Shown: positions 51,401 through 60,405 of the stretch, in pieces
Position numbering within the stretch: position 1 is the stretch's first letter
Layout: every line of letters begins with the position of its first letter
From: CALNXN01 sp942490645
Lineage (GTDB): Bacteria > Pseudomonadota > Alphaproteobacteria > Rhodobacterales > Rhodobacteraceae
Assembly (NCBI GenBank): GCA_942490645.1
Contig: CALNXN010000012.1
Coordinates: forward strand, 27,035-91,034
Length of the DNA stretch: 64,000 bases
Direction of reading: 5' to 3'
Program-made: the position numbers and the translations under genes
The notes under the pieces: model-generated
The model's input: only the letters and a program-made list of their open reading frames with translations
Databases searched by the model: none
What the model was told of the DNA's origin: nothing

Positions 51401-52657
51401 TTATGCTTCGGCGATGTCTTTCATTGCGGCCAGAAACTGCGTGACCTCGCCGACGCTATTATAGTGACACATGGAAACGCGGACCGCGGATGTCAGGCCC
51501 AATGGATCGAGAATGTTGCCGGAATAGTGATCCGCCTTGCGCACATGGGTGCGGACACCTTGCGCGTTCAGCTTGGCCACGATGTCGGCGGCGGGCACGT
51601 GATCAAGCGCGAAACAGACCAGCCCCTCGCGTGCGGGGTTGTCGACGCCACCTATAACGGTCACGCCCGGCAGCTCGGCCAAACCGGGCAGGTTTCCGGT
51701 GCCATGCAGCATCGTTTCAGTCAGGATGTGCTCGTGCTCGTGGATGGCCTGACCTGCGGCTTCGATCCGGGTGCGCGGGTCAGTTGCGTCGCTGACCTTC
51801 GCACCGAGCCATTCGAAGTAGCCCACGACGTCTGAAAACGTTGCATAGGCACCGGTGTCTCGGGTGCCCATTTCCCAGTTTTCCGATGGGCCGCCGTTGA
51901 GGTGTTCGAGGGGCAGCGCGCTAAGGCGGTCTGACGCCCATGCCACGCCGTAGCCGTGGCGCGAAAACACCTTGTAGGGGGAGACCACATAGCCGTCGAT
52001 GCCGTAGCTGTCGATGTCGATACGCCCATGGCTGGCGTGCTGGATGCCGTCGACGAAGATGAACGCGTCGGGTGCCGTAGCGCGGATTGCGGCGGCGATG
52101 GCGGCCACATCATTGGCGATGCCCGTCACGGGGGAGGTGTGCAGAATGGTGGCCACGCGCACGTCCGGGGTCATGTGGGCGGCGTAGGCGGCTGCGGTCA
52201 CGGCGCCTGTTGCATCGTCATGCGGGACAGAAATATAGGGTTTGCCGGCCCGCTCGGCCCATTGTGTTGCTGCCGAGCGCGAAGCTGGATGTTCGACGGT
52301 GGAGCCTATGACCGAGCCGCCTTGGGCCGCGCCCATGACGGCAGTGCGGATCAGCCGAAATGTCAGCTCCGTGCCACTTTCGCCAACAAAGAACTGACCA
52401 GAAGACGCGTTGAAGAACGTGGCCATATGCGCCTTGGCTTCGTTGATTTTGGCCACAAGCGCATGGGCGGCGGGGTTGTCACGGCCTTGATTGTCCGGAA
52501 TTGCTGCGAAGGTGTTGGAGGTATCGAGCACCGAATTGAGTGTCAGTGCACCGCCTGCATTCTCGAAAAAGACGCGAGGACCTTGGAACGGACAGCTGTC
52601 CACATGGGCAAAACGGGCGCGCACATCGCTGAGCAGGGCGTCGGTGAAGGCGGGCAT
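51401..52657 (-). CDS. Cysteine desulfurase-like PLP enzyme (aminotransferase class V)
   Basis: A 418-residue fold-type I PLP protein. The N-terminus FPGPxVFFENAGGA-type motif (GPRVFFENAGGALTLNS), IFVDGIQHASHGRIDI with the PLP aspartate, and the lysine in VVSPYKVFSRHGYG match the cysteine desulfurase-like group. No NifS/IscS active cysteine loop is obvious, so it may act as a lyase or transaminase rather than a sulfur donor. It heads the leftward run PLP enzyme, deacylase, binding protein. Confidence 0.88.
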   Translation of the reverse strand: MPAFTDALLSDVRARFAHVDSCPFQGPRVFFENAGGALTLNSVLDTSNTFAAIPDNQGRDNPAAHALVAKINEAKAHMATFFNASSGQFFVGESGTELTFRLIRTAVMGAAQGGSVIGSTVEHPASRSAATQWAERAGKPYISVPHDDATGAVTAAAYAAHMTPDVRVATILHTSPVTGIANDVAAIAAAIRATAPDAFIFVDGIQHASHGRIDIDSYGIDGYVVSPYKVFSRHGYGVAWASDRLSALPLEHLNGGPSENWEMGTRDTGAYATFSDVVGYFEWLGAKVSDATDPRTRIEAAGQAIHEHEHILTETMLHGTGNLPGLAELPGVTVIGGVDNPAREGLVCFALDHVPAADIVAKLNAQGVRTHVRKADHYSGNILDPLGLTSAVRVSMCHYNSVGEVTQFLAAMKDIAEA

Positions 52658-52795
52658 AGTGGCTGTCCTTTGTCGGTTCGAACCAGCGATATCAGGGCGA
52701 GCAGGCGGTGCAATAGGTTTTGCGTCATCTGTTGGGCCTCCTGCGTCACGGATGGCTTCTGGTCAGATCGCGTTCCAGTGCATATTTAGAGAACA

Positions 52796-53635
52796 ATGAA
52801 AGGCCCGAGCATGCCGAATGATCCGACGTTGTGGGCTGCATTGCGCAGTGCCTACAGGCAGATTGACGAAAACCGACTTGCGCTGATTGCGGCGGGAGTT
52901 GCGTTTTTTTCGATGCTGTCGCTTTTTCCTGCACTGGCCGCTTTGATTGCAGTGTTGAGCCTGATTGCGGATCCTGTGGTGGTGGTGGAGCAGCTTGAAG
53001 AGTTGAACGATCTGTTGCCGTCGGATGTCTATGATATTCTCAATGCGCAGGTTGTCGGCCTCGTAAGTGCCAGCCCGGATCAATTGGGGTGGACGGGTTT
53101 CGTGTCCATTGCAGTTGCATTCTGGTCGGCGCGCACTGGGGTGGGGGCAATGATGTTGGGGTTGAATGCGGTCTACGGGCAGCCCAACAGAACCAGTATT
53201 GCACATTATACAAGGGCACTTTTGCTGACGCTGGTTCTGGTGACGCTTGGAATGATTGCCCTGTTGGCCTTGGTGGTTGCGCCGGTGGTGCTGGCGTTCT
53301 TGCCGCTGGGGGCATTCAGTGCCTGGGTGTTGGAAATCTTGCGCTGGGTGATTGCAATTGCGGTGATCTTTTTCGGGATCGGTTTGCTCTATCGGTTTGG
53401 AGCGCACCGGACCGGCGTGCCGGTACATTGGTTCACACCGGGGGCTGTTTTTTCAGTAATCGCCTGGGCGGGTTTGTCGTTGGCATTTTCCTATTATGTT
53501 GCGAATTTCGGCACATACAATGAGGTTTACGGCTCCATTGGGGCGGTCATTGCGATGTTGATCTGGTTGTGGATCAGCAGTTTTCTCGTCTTGTTCGGGG
53601 CAGCGTTGAACGTTGGGTTTCAAAGGGGCGATTGA
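52796..53635 (+). CDS. YihY/BrkB family inner-membrane protein
   Basis: A 279-residue membrane protein with about six helices. The N-terminal amphipathic part RSAYRQIDENRLALIAAGVAFFSMLSLFP is the family signature, as is YGSIGAVIAMLIWLWISSFLVLFGAALN near the end. The molecular role is unknown (once mislabelled RNase BN). Start at 52796; a second ATG five codons on is also possible. It is divergent from the PLP-enzyme gene across 138 bases with no further feature seen. Confidence 0.9.
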   Translation: MKGPSMPNDPTLWAALRSAYRQIDENRLALIAAGVAFFSMLSLFPALAALIAVLSLIADPVVVVEQLEELNDLLPSDVYDILNAQVVGLVSASPDQLGWTGFVSIAVAFWSARTGVGAMMLGLNAVYGQPNRTSIAHYTRALLLTLVLVTLGMIALLALVVAPVVLAFLPLGAFSAWVLEILRWVIAIAVIFFGIGLLYRFGAHRTGVPVHWFTPGAVFSVIAWAGLSLAFSYYVANFGTYNEVYGSIGAVIAMLIWLWISSFLVLFGAALNVGFQRGD

Positions 53636-53682
53636 CAGGGCAGACCGCCTGAGGCAACGTCTACCTGAAGTTATTAAGTATT

Positions 53683-54156
53683 TTGAATCAAGGCATTGAT
53701 GTGGTCGAAAAATTGCTCGTCAGGCGCGTCCAAGGGCGCGATATTCCTGTGGTACTGGGTCTTGTGCGCGCGCTGGCGGTGTTTCACGACGACGCGGCCA
53801 CCATCACCGAACACTCGCTGAGCCGCGACGTTTTGGGCGATACCCCTTGGGTGACACTGCTGGTGGGGGAGTTGGACGGTCAGGTGATTGCTTACACGGC
53901 GCTGAACCCACTGGTGCAGTTGCAGTTTGCTGTGCGCGGCATGGACATGCATCACTTGTGTGTCGCCGAAGCGTTCAGAGGTCAAGGCGTGGGCGCCGCG
54001 CTGATCAAAGCAGCCAAAGAAGAGGCCCGTGCGCAGGGATGCGCCTATCTGTCAGTAGGTACGCATCCGGATAACCGTGCCGCGCAGGACGTTTATCTGC
54101 ATGCCGGGTTTGAGCGGCACGATCCGACGGGGCCGCGTTTTCGCATTCTGCTTTAG
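53683..54156 (+). CDS. GNAT-family N-acetyltransferase
   Basis: A 157-residue GNAT protein. The acetyl-CoA loop is in LCVAEAFRGQGVGAALIKAAKEEA, followed by GTHPDNRAAQDVYLHAGFERH. The acceptor is unknown. The start is uncertain: a TTG at 53683 and a GTG at 53701 are both in frame, neither with a good ribosome site. It lies 47 bases behind the YihY gene and its 3' end is ten bases from the convergent glutamate-synthase-like gene. Confidence 0.85.
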   Translation: MNQGIDVVEKLLVRRVQGRDIPVVLGLVRALAVFHDDAATITEHSLSRDVLGDTPWVTLLVGELDGQVIAYTALNPLVQLQFAVRGMDMHHLCVAEAFRGQGVGAALIKAAKEEARAQGCAYLSVGTHPDNRAAQDVYLHAGFERHDPTGPRFRILL

Positions 54157-54166
54157 GTCATTGGTG

Positions 54167-55792
54167 TCAATCAACCGGCGCGAAGCTTTCGGGGCGCGCG
54201 CGATCCCAGCGGCTGCGAAAGTCGGCTTCCTGTGCGGTGTCTGATTTCGAGTTTTTCAGCAAGAACCCTTCCGGCAGATAGGGGTATGCCTCGTCTCCGG
54301 TGAGCATGGCGTCATCGCCACGGCGCAGCATCATATGTCTGGGCAAGAATTGACGCGGATCGTCAAGACCGGCCGCTCCCGTCATTTCGCCCAGTGCCTT
54401 GAGGGTGTTGCGGTGAAAGCGAGCGACCCGCTCCGATTTTGAGCCGACATCGAGCGCGTTTTGACGGACCGGGTCTTGGGTGGCCACGCCGACTGGGCAA
54501 TGGTTGGTGTGGCAGGCTTGTGCCTGAATGCAACCGATGGCGAACATGAAACCGCGGGCCGAGTTGCACCAATCCGCCCCCAGCGCCAGCGCCCGTGCGA
54601 TGTCAAAGGCGGACACGACCTTGCCGGCAGCTCCAATGCACACCTGATCGCGAATACCGGCACCCCGCAGGGTGTTATGGACGAACGTGAGCCCCTCGAC
54701 CATCGGCATACCGACGTGGTTGGTAAACTCCAACGGCGCGGCCCCGGTGCCGCCCTCGGCCCCGTCCACAACAATGAAATCCGGCACGATACCAGTCTGC
54801 AGCATCGCCTTGACCATGCACATGAATTCGCGCCGGTGCCCGATACAAAGTTTGAACCCCACAGGTTTGCCGCCTGACCGGTCGCGCAAAAGCTGTAGGA
54901 AGGTCATCATTTCCAAAGGTGTGGTAAACGCAGAATGCGCGGCGGGCGAAATGCAATCAACGCCCATTGGTATGCCCCGCGCTTCCGCAATTTCGGGTGT
55001 GATCTTGGACGCGGGCAGCATGCCGCCGTGGCCGGGCTTTGCGCCCTGACTGAGCTTGAGTTCGATCATCTTGATCTGATCTAGGCTGGCGGTCTCTTCG
55101 TATTTGTCCGCGTTGAATGTGCCATCTTTGTTGCGGCAGCCAAAATAGCCCGACGCAACCTGATAGATCAAATCGCCTCCGCCCGCCTTGTGATAGCGAC
55201 TGACGCTGCCTTCGCCGGTGTCATGGGCGAACCCGCCCAGTTTGGCGCCGGTGTTGAGCGCCTCAATCGCATTGGCAGACAAGGACCCGAAACTCATCGC
55301 GGAAATGTTGTAGATCGACGACATGTAGGGTTTGGCGCAGGCCGGATTGCCGATCTTGACCCGAAAATCGCAATCATTGATGTGGATGGGCTGTACCGAA
55401 TGGGTGACCCATGAATAGCCTGCATCATAGACGCGCATCCGTGTGCCGAAGGGGCGTTTGTCTTCCTGCCCCTTGGCGCGTTGATAGACCAGCGAACGGG
55501 CATCTCGGCTGAAGGGTTCTTCATCTTGATCCGATTCAATCAGGTATTGCCTGATTTCCGGGCGGATGCCTTCGAACAGGAACCGCATGTGGCCCAGAAC
55601 GGGATAATTTCTGAGGATGGAGTGGTCCGGCTGGCGCACATCATGCACGCCCAATGCCGACAAAAATGCAAAGACCGCAAAGGGCAACCACATCCAGCTT
55701 GTCCAGATCAAGGCAGCCAACAAGCAGGCAAACGCGGCGATCGCCACACCGGCAAAGGTCGCATATCTGGTCATATCTTTGAGGTCCGGCAT
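54167..55792 (-). CDS. FMN-binding glutamate synthase-like protein with membrane anchor
   Basis: A 541-residue protein with two N-terminal hydrophobic helices (about 12-48) followed by the FMN/synthase domain of glutamate synthase. Seen are MSSIYNISAMSFGSLSANAI, SQGAKPGHGGMLP, DGAEGGTGAAPLEF and the iron-sulfur cysteines in CHTNHCPVGVATQDP. The glutaminase and GXGXG domains of the large GltB are absent. Such stand-alone proteins are found in many bacteria; the reaction is unproven. The helices suggest a membrane redox role. Confidence 0.9.
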   Translation of the reverse strand: MPDLKDMTRYATFAGVAIAAFACLLAALIWTSWMWLPFAVFAFLSALGVHDVRQPDHSILRNYPVLGHMRFLFEGIRPEIRQYLIESDQDEEPFSRDARSLVYQRAKGQEDKRPFGTRMRVYDAGYSWVTHSVQPIHINDCDFRVKIGNPACAKPYMSSIYNISAMSFGSLSANAIEALNTGAKLGGFAHDTGEGSVSRYHKAGGGDLIYQVASGYFGCRNKDGTFNADKYEETASLDQIKMIELKLSQGAKPGHGGMLPASKITPEIAEARGIPMGVDCISPAAHSAFTTPLEMMTFLQLLRDRSGGKPVGFKLCIGHRREFMCMVKAMLQTGIVPDFIVVDGAEGGTGAAPLEFTNHVGMPMVEGLTFVHNTLRGAGIRDQVCIGAAGKVVSAFDIARALALGADWCNSARGFMFAIGCIQAQACHTNHCPVGVATQDPVRQNALDVGSKSERVARFHRNTLKALGEMTGAAGLDDPRQFLPRHMMLRRGDDAMLTGDEAYPYLPEGFLLKNSKSDTAQEADFRSRWDRARPESFAPVD

Positions 55793-56094
55793 CGCGTCAC
55801 CTGTCCAATTCTATTGAGTGACGTCCGCCATCAGCGTGCTTGCACCGTTCGTCCCGTGCCGCGCACATGTGTTGGCTCACTGGCACGCTTGAATGATCTT
55901 TCAAAGCCGGACGCGACGCAAGCACTGATCGCGCGGCACGCCTGTTTGCTTCGGATAGCGGCGCACAATTTTGTGGCGGGCCAAGAATTTTGGCAATGGT
56001 TTCAATACAAACTCTGCCTCTTTTCACGTCAGCCCTTGCCAAATCGGTTCGCTTCACAAAGATTGTTCCAATATAAAAAACTGGGGAGACGACC
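55793..56094. promoter_or_regulatory. Intergenic region upstream of the peptide-transport operon
   Basis: About 300 bases between divergent genes. An imperfect inverted repeat TTGAATGATCTTTCAA lies at 55889-55904 and could be an operator. A ribosome site GGGGAGA is at 56084-56090 just before the first binding-protein gene. No clear promoter boxes or small genes were recognised. Confidence 0.35.
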
Positions 56095-57675
56095 ATGAAA
56101 TTCACCACTTCACTTCTGTCCGTTGCCGTCCTGCTGAGCACCTCCGCTCTGGCGAGCGCGGAAACGCTGCGTTGGGCCCGTGCGGGCGACGCTCTTACAA
56201 TGGATCCATACGCCCAAAACGAAGGGCCAACGAGTGCATTGAATATCCAGATCATGGAACCGCTTGTGATGCGCGACATGGAAGGCACGATTGTGCCGAC
56301 GCTTGCCACTGAATGGGGGCCATCCGAAGCCGACCCGAATGTCTGGGTTTTCAAGCTGCGCGAAGGCGTGACATTCCATGACGGGTCCGCGTTTGATTCT
56401 TCCGATGCGAAGTTTTCGCTTGATCGCGCCATGACGCCGGACAGCGACTTCAAGGAACTGCTGGCCTCGGTCGCCGAAGTGCGTGCGCCGGATGCCTATA
56501 CGCTGGAAATCGTGACCAACGGTCCGAACCCGATCATGCCGAACAACTTGACCGGGTTGTTGATGATGGACAAGGAGTGGGCGGAGGCCAACAACGCCGT
56601 CAAGGTGCAGGATTATGAAGGCGGCGAGGACACGTTTGCCGCCAAGAACGCAAACGGCACCGGCCCCTACAAGCTGGTCAGCCGCGAGCCCGACGTCAAA
56701 ACCGTGCTAACCATCAACGAAAACTACTGGGGCAAGGACGAATTCCCGATGGAGGTGACCGAAATCGTCTACACCCCCATCCAGAACGCCGCGACCCGTG
56801 TGGCAGCCTTGTTGTCAGGTGAGGTCGACTTCATTCAGGACGTGCCGGTGCAAGACCTTGGCCGTGTGGCTGAGTCCGACGGCCTTGATGTGCGCACAGC
56901 TCCACAAAACCGCGTGATCTTCTTTGGGATGAACATGGGTGACGCAGATCTGGCCAATGACAATGTCGACGGCAAGAACCCGTTGGCAGATGTCCGTGTA
57001 CGCCGGGCGATGTCCATGGCGATCAACCGCGAAGCGATCCAACAGGTCGTGATGCGTGGTCAATCCGCACCTGCTGGCATGATCGCGCCACCCTTCGTGA
57101 ACGGCTGGAATGAGGCGATGGACAAATCCTCCAAGACCGACGTTGACGCCGCCAAGGCACTGATGGCCGAAGCGGGCTACGCCGATGGCTTCTCCATTCA
57201 ACTCGACTGCCCAAATGACCGCTACATCAACGATGAAGCGATCTGTCAGGCCTCGGTGGGTATGCTGGCGCAAATTGGCATCACGGTGAACCTCGATGCC
57301 AAACCCAAGGCGCAGCACTTCCCGCTGATCAACACGCTCGAGACCGATTTCTACATGCTGGGCTGGGGTGTTCCGACCTACGATTCGGAATATATCTTCA
57401 ACTTCCTCGTCCACGGTCGCACCGACAAATACGGCTCCTGGAACGGAACGCGCTTCAACAACGAAGACCTGAACATGCAAATTCAGGCCCTGGCTTCCGA
57501 AACCGATCTGGAAAAGCGTGACGGGATGATCAACGACATCTGGAAAGTGGTTCAGGAAGAGCAACTGTATATCCCGATCCACCACCAGGTTCTGAACTGG
57601 GGTATGAAATCCGGCGTCGACACCATCGTCGCTGCGGATGACACGGCCAAGTTCAAATACTTCAAGATGAACTGA
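56095..57675 (+). CDS. Oligopeptide-type ABC substrate-binding protein, first of a tandem pair
   Basis: A 526-residue SBP_bac_5 protein with a signal peptide ending ...TSALASA (about 22 residues). LREGVTFHDGSAFDSSDAKF, NGTGPYKLVSREP and VRRAMSMAINREAIQQVVMRG are typical, and the later CPNDRYINDEAICQ stretch is shared with the next gene. It delivers peptides or related compounds to the permeases encoded downstream. Well spaced ribosome site. A REP-like element separates it from its paralogue. Confidence 0.93.
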   Translation: MKFTTSLLSVAVLLSTSALASAETLRWARAGDALTMDPYAQNEGPTSALNIQIMEPLVMRDMEGTIVPTLATEWGPSEADPNVWVFKLREGVTFHDGSAFDSSDAKFSLDRAMTPDSDFKELLASVAEVRAPDAYTLEIVTNGPNPIMPNNLTGLLMMDKEWAEANNAVKVQDYEGGEDTFAAKNANGTGPYKLVSREPDVKTVLTINENYWGKDEFPMEVTEIVYTPIQNAATRVAALLSGEVDFIQDVPVQDLGRVAESDGLDVRTAPQNRVIFFGMNMGDADLANDNVDGKNPLADVRVRRAMSMAINREAIQQVVMRGQSAPAGMIAPPFVNGWNEAMDKSSKTDVDAAKALMAEAGYADGFSIQLDCPNDRYINDEAICQASVGMLAQIGITVNLDAKPKAQHFPLINTLETDFYMLGWGVPTYDSEYIFNFLVHGRTDKYGSWNGTRFNNEDLNMQIQALASETDLEKRDGMINDIWKVVQEEQLYIPIHHQVLNWGMKSGVDTIVAADDTAKFKYFKMN

Positions 57676-57689
57676 TCAGGTCTCAGGCC

Positions 57690-57790
57690 TTCCCCTCCAA
57701 ATGGTTGCAAATACCTCGGGGGAGGGCTGAACGACCCGCTTGGGGGCGGCGCCCCCAACCAAGCATCGCGCGCGAGACCGTTCAGGTCTC
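57690..57790. repeat. REP-like intergenic element between the two binding-protein genes
   Basis: Holds, in inverted orientation, the same blocks as the bchY-bchZ element: CAAATACCTCGGGGG, then GGGGGCGGCGCCCCC (a GC hairpin) and CATCGCGCG. Lying after the first gene of a transport operon, its hairpin may raise expression of the binding protein over the downstream genes. Confidence 0.55.
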
Positions 57791-57828
57791 GCTCATGCGT
57801 CTTGTAAACCCCGTAAAAGGATACGCTC

Positions 57829-59394
57829 ATGCTTCGCACTTGCCGCATCGCCGCTCTGGCTCTGGCTCTCGCCCCGGCTGCTCAAGCTGCTGATTTTACT
57901 TGGGCCGAAACGACAGACCCGCAAACCATGGATCCGCACGCCGTGAATTCGGCGGCGGTGCTGGGCTTTCTCAACAATGTCTACGAAGGGCTCGTCCGGC
58001 GTGGCAAGGACATGAGCATCGAACCCGCTCTGGCAACAAGTTGGGAACCGATTGGTGCGGGCGAGGGGTGGCGCTTCACGCTGCGCCAAGGGGTTACCTT
58101 CCATGACGGCAGCGCGTTTGATGCATCTGACGTTCTGTTTTCCTACCAGCGTGCCTCGGACGAGGCATCCGATACGCGCAGTTGGTTTGCGCCGGTGTCC
58201 GACGTCATCGTCGTTGATGACTACACCGTCGACATCATGACGACCGCGCCCAATCCGATCTTTCCCGACAGCATCGCCAACTGGATGATCATGGACAGCG
58301 GCTGGACGGAGGCGAACAATGCAGCCCGGCCGGACAAGGACAACGGTAATTACGCAACGCTCAATACCAACGGCACCGGTGCCTTCCGCGTCACTGCGCG
58401 CGAACCTGGTCTGCGTACGGTGCTGGAACCGAACGCGGGCTGGTGGGATGACGCCGAACACAACATCACAAGCGCTGAGCTGACACCAATCCAGAACCCG
58501 GCCACCGCCGTGGCGGCGCTCTTGTCGGGCGATGTCGATTTCATCAACCCGGTGCCCATTCAGGATACAGAACGCCTCAAATCCGATCCGAATGTGAACG
58601 TCATCCAGGGGATCGAAGCGCGGGTGATCATGCTGGGCTTTCCACATGAGGCCGAGGCGCTGAAATACTCCGCCGAGACAACCGATGCCAACCCCTTTGG
58701 CGACGCCCGCGTGCGTCAGGCCGTGGCGCATGCGGTCAATGTGCCCGCGATCCTCCAGACCATCATGCGTGGCAATGCCGCCGAAGTCAGCCAGTTGGTC
58801 AGCCCTGCCATGCGTGGGTATTCCGACGCTTTGGCAGCGCGCCCTGCCTATGATCCCGACAAAGCGCGCGCCTTGCTGGCCGAGGCAGGATACCCCGACG
58901 GCTTTTCGTTTGGTCTCAAATGCCCCAACGACCGCTATCTGAACGACGAAAGCGTCTGTCAGGCGGTCACAGGCATGCTGGCGCAGGTTGGCATGCGGGC
59001 CACGCTCGATGCGATGCCGGTGCAGAATTACTGGCCTGAACTGAGGGCCGACAACTATGATATGTACCTGCTGGGTTGGTCGCCGGGTACGTTCGATGCA
59101 GAACATCCAATCCGCTTTCTGGCCGCGACGCCAAACGAAGAAAAGAAGCTGGGCAGCTGGAATTTCGGTGGCTATTCAAACGCACAGATCGATGAAATGC
59201 TGCCCATGATCCAATCAGAGATTGACGACAGCAAACGGCAATCGATGCTGGATGCGGCCACCAAGATCATGCAGGAAGAGGTCGCCTATGTGCCGATGTA
59301 CGTGCAGCCGCTGGTCTGGGGCACGCGCAGCAATATCGAGATGACCCAACGTCCCGACAACTTCTTTATCCTGCGCTGGGTGACAGTCAACTAA
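57829..59394 (+). CDS. Oligopeptide-type ABC substrate-binding protein, second of a tandem pair
   Basis: A 521-residue paralogue of the preceding protein, with a signal peptide ending ...LAPAAQA. Shared motifs include RQGVTFHDGSAFDASDVLF, NGTGAFRVTAREPGLRTVL, TPIQNPATAVAALLSGDVDF and CPNDRYLNDESVCQAV. The two probably arose by duplication and serve one transporter with different substrate ranges. It is 30 bases upstream of the first permease gene. Confidence 0.93.
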   Translation: MLRTCRIAALALALAPAAQAADFTWAETTDPQTMDPHAVNSAAVLGFLNNVYEGLVRRGKDMSIEPALATSWEPIGAGEGWRFTLRQGVTFHDGSAFDASDVLFSYQRASDEASDTRSWFAPVSDVIVVDDYTVDIMTTAPNPIFPDSIANWMIMDSGWTEANNAARPDKDNGNYATLNTNGTGAFRVTAREPGLRTVLEPNAGWWDDAEHNITSAELTPIQNPATAVAALLSGDVDFINPVPIQDTERLKSDPNVNVIQGIEARVIMLGFPHEAEALKYSAETTDANPFGDARVRQAVAHAVNVPAILQTIMRGNAAEVSQLVSPAMRGYSDALAARPAYDPDKARALLAEAGYPDGFSFGLKCPNDRYLNDESVCQAVTGMLAQVGMRATLDAMPVQNYWPELRADNYDMYLLGWSPGTFDAEHPIRFLAATPNEEKKLGSWNFGGYSNAQIDEMLPMIQSEIDDSKRQSMLDAATKIMQEEVAYVPMYVQPLVWGTRSNIEMTQRPDNFFILRWVTVN

Positions 59395-59424
59395 ACCGGC
59401 AGATCGCCGTAAAAAGGGACAGAT

Positions 59425-60405
59425 ATGCTCGCATATGTCATCCAAAGGGTTCTTCAAAGCGCGCTTGTCCTGCTGATTGTGGGGCTCGTTGCGTTTTCGA
59501 TGTTCCGCTTTGTCGGCGACCCGGTCGACAACATGCTGGGGCAGGAACGCACGCAGGCGGACATCGAACGTCTGCGCACGCAACTGGGCCTCGATCAGCC
59601 GTTTCCGGTTCAATACTACAAATTCCTGACCAATGCCGTACAAGGCAATTTCGGTGTCAGTTACCGGCAAGGGCGACCCGTGTCCGACATCTTGCTGGAG
59701 CGCGCGCCGGCCACGCTTGAACTGGCCGCTGTCTCAGGGTTTTTGGCAATTTCCGTGGGCATTGCCTTGGGTGTATTCACCGCGATCAGGCGCAATGGCT
59801 GGGCCGCCAATACCATCATGTCGCTCAGTCTGATCGGGGTGTCCTTACCGACGTTCCTGATCGGTATTCTGCTGATCTACCTGTTTTCGGTCGAATTGGG
59901 ATGGCTACCCAGTTTCGGGCGCGGCGATACGGTGATGATCGGCGGCTGGTCCACCGGGTTCCTGACGGAGTCCGGGCTGAAGGCGCTGATCTTGCCGTCG
60001 ATCACATTGGGGCTTTACCAGATGACATTGATCATGCGTTTGGTGCGATCCGAGATGCTGGAGGTGTTGCGACAGGATTACATCCGCTTTGCCCGCGCCC
60101 GCGGCCTCAAGGAACGTGCTGTCAATTTCCGCCATGCTCTGAAAAACACGCTGGTGCCTGTGATCACCGTCACAGGGTTGCAACTGGGGTCGATCATCGC
60201 CTTTGCGATCATCACTGAAACCGTGTTCCAATGGCCGGGGGTGGGCCTTTTGTTTATCAACGCCATTCAGTTTGTCGATATCCCTGTGATGGCCGCTTAC
60301 CTGATGCTGATTTCTGTCATGTTTGTGGGCATCAATCTGGCTGTGGACCTTCTGTATTTCGCGATTGATCCGCGCCTGCGCGTTGACCGGACGGAGGCAC
60401 ACTGA
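59425..60405 (+). CDS. ABC transporter permease (DppB type)
   Basis: A 326-residue permease with about six helices. MLAYVIQRVLQSALVLLIVG, the early DPVDNMLG, GNFGVSYRQGRPVSDILLERAP and ARARGLKERAVNFRHALKNTLVPV (EAA loop) identify the DppB/OppB type. The stop overlaps the next permease by one base. Confidence 0.94.
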   Translation: MLAYVIQRVLQSALVLLIVGLVAFSMFRFVGDPVDNMLGQERTQADIERLRTQLGLDQPFPVQYYKFLTNAVQGNFGVSYRQGRPVSDILLERAPATLELAAVSGFLAISVGIALGVFTAIRRNGWAANTIMSLSLIGVSLPTFLIGILLIYLFSVELGWLPSFGRGDTVMIGGWSTGFLTESGLKALILPSITLGLYQMTLIMRLVRSEMLEVLRQDYIRFARARGLKERAVNFRHALKNTLVPVITVTGLQLGSIIAFAIITETVFQWPGVGLLFINAIQFVDIPVMAAYLMLISVMFVGINLAVDLLYFAIDPRLRVDRTEAH

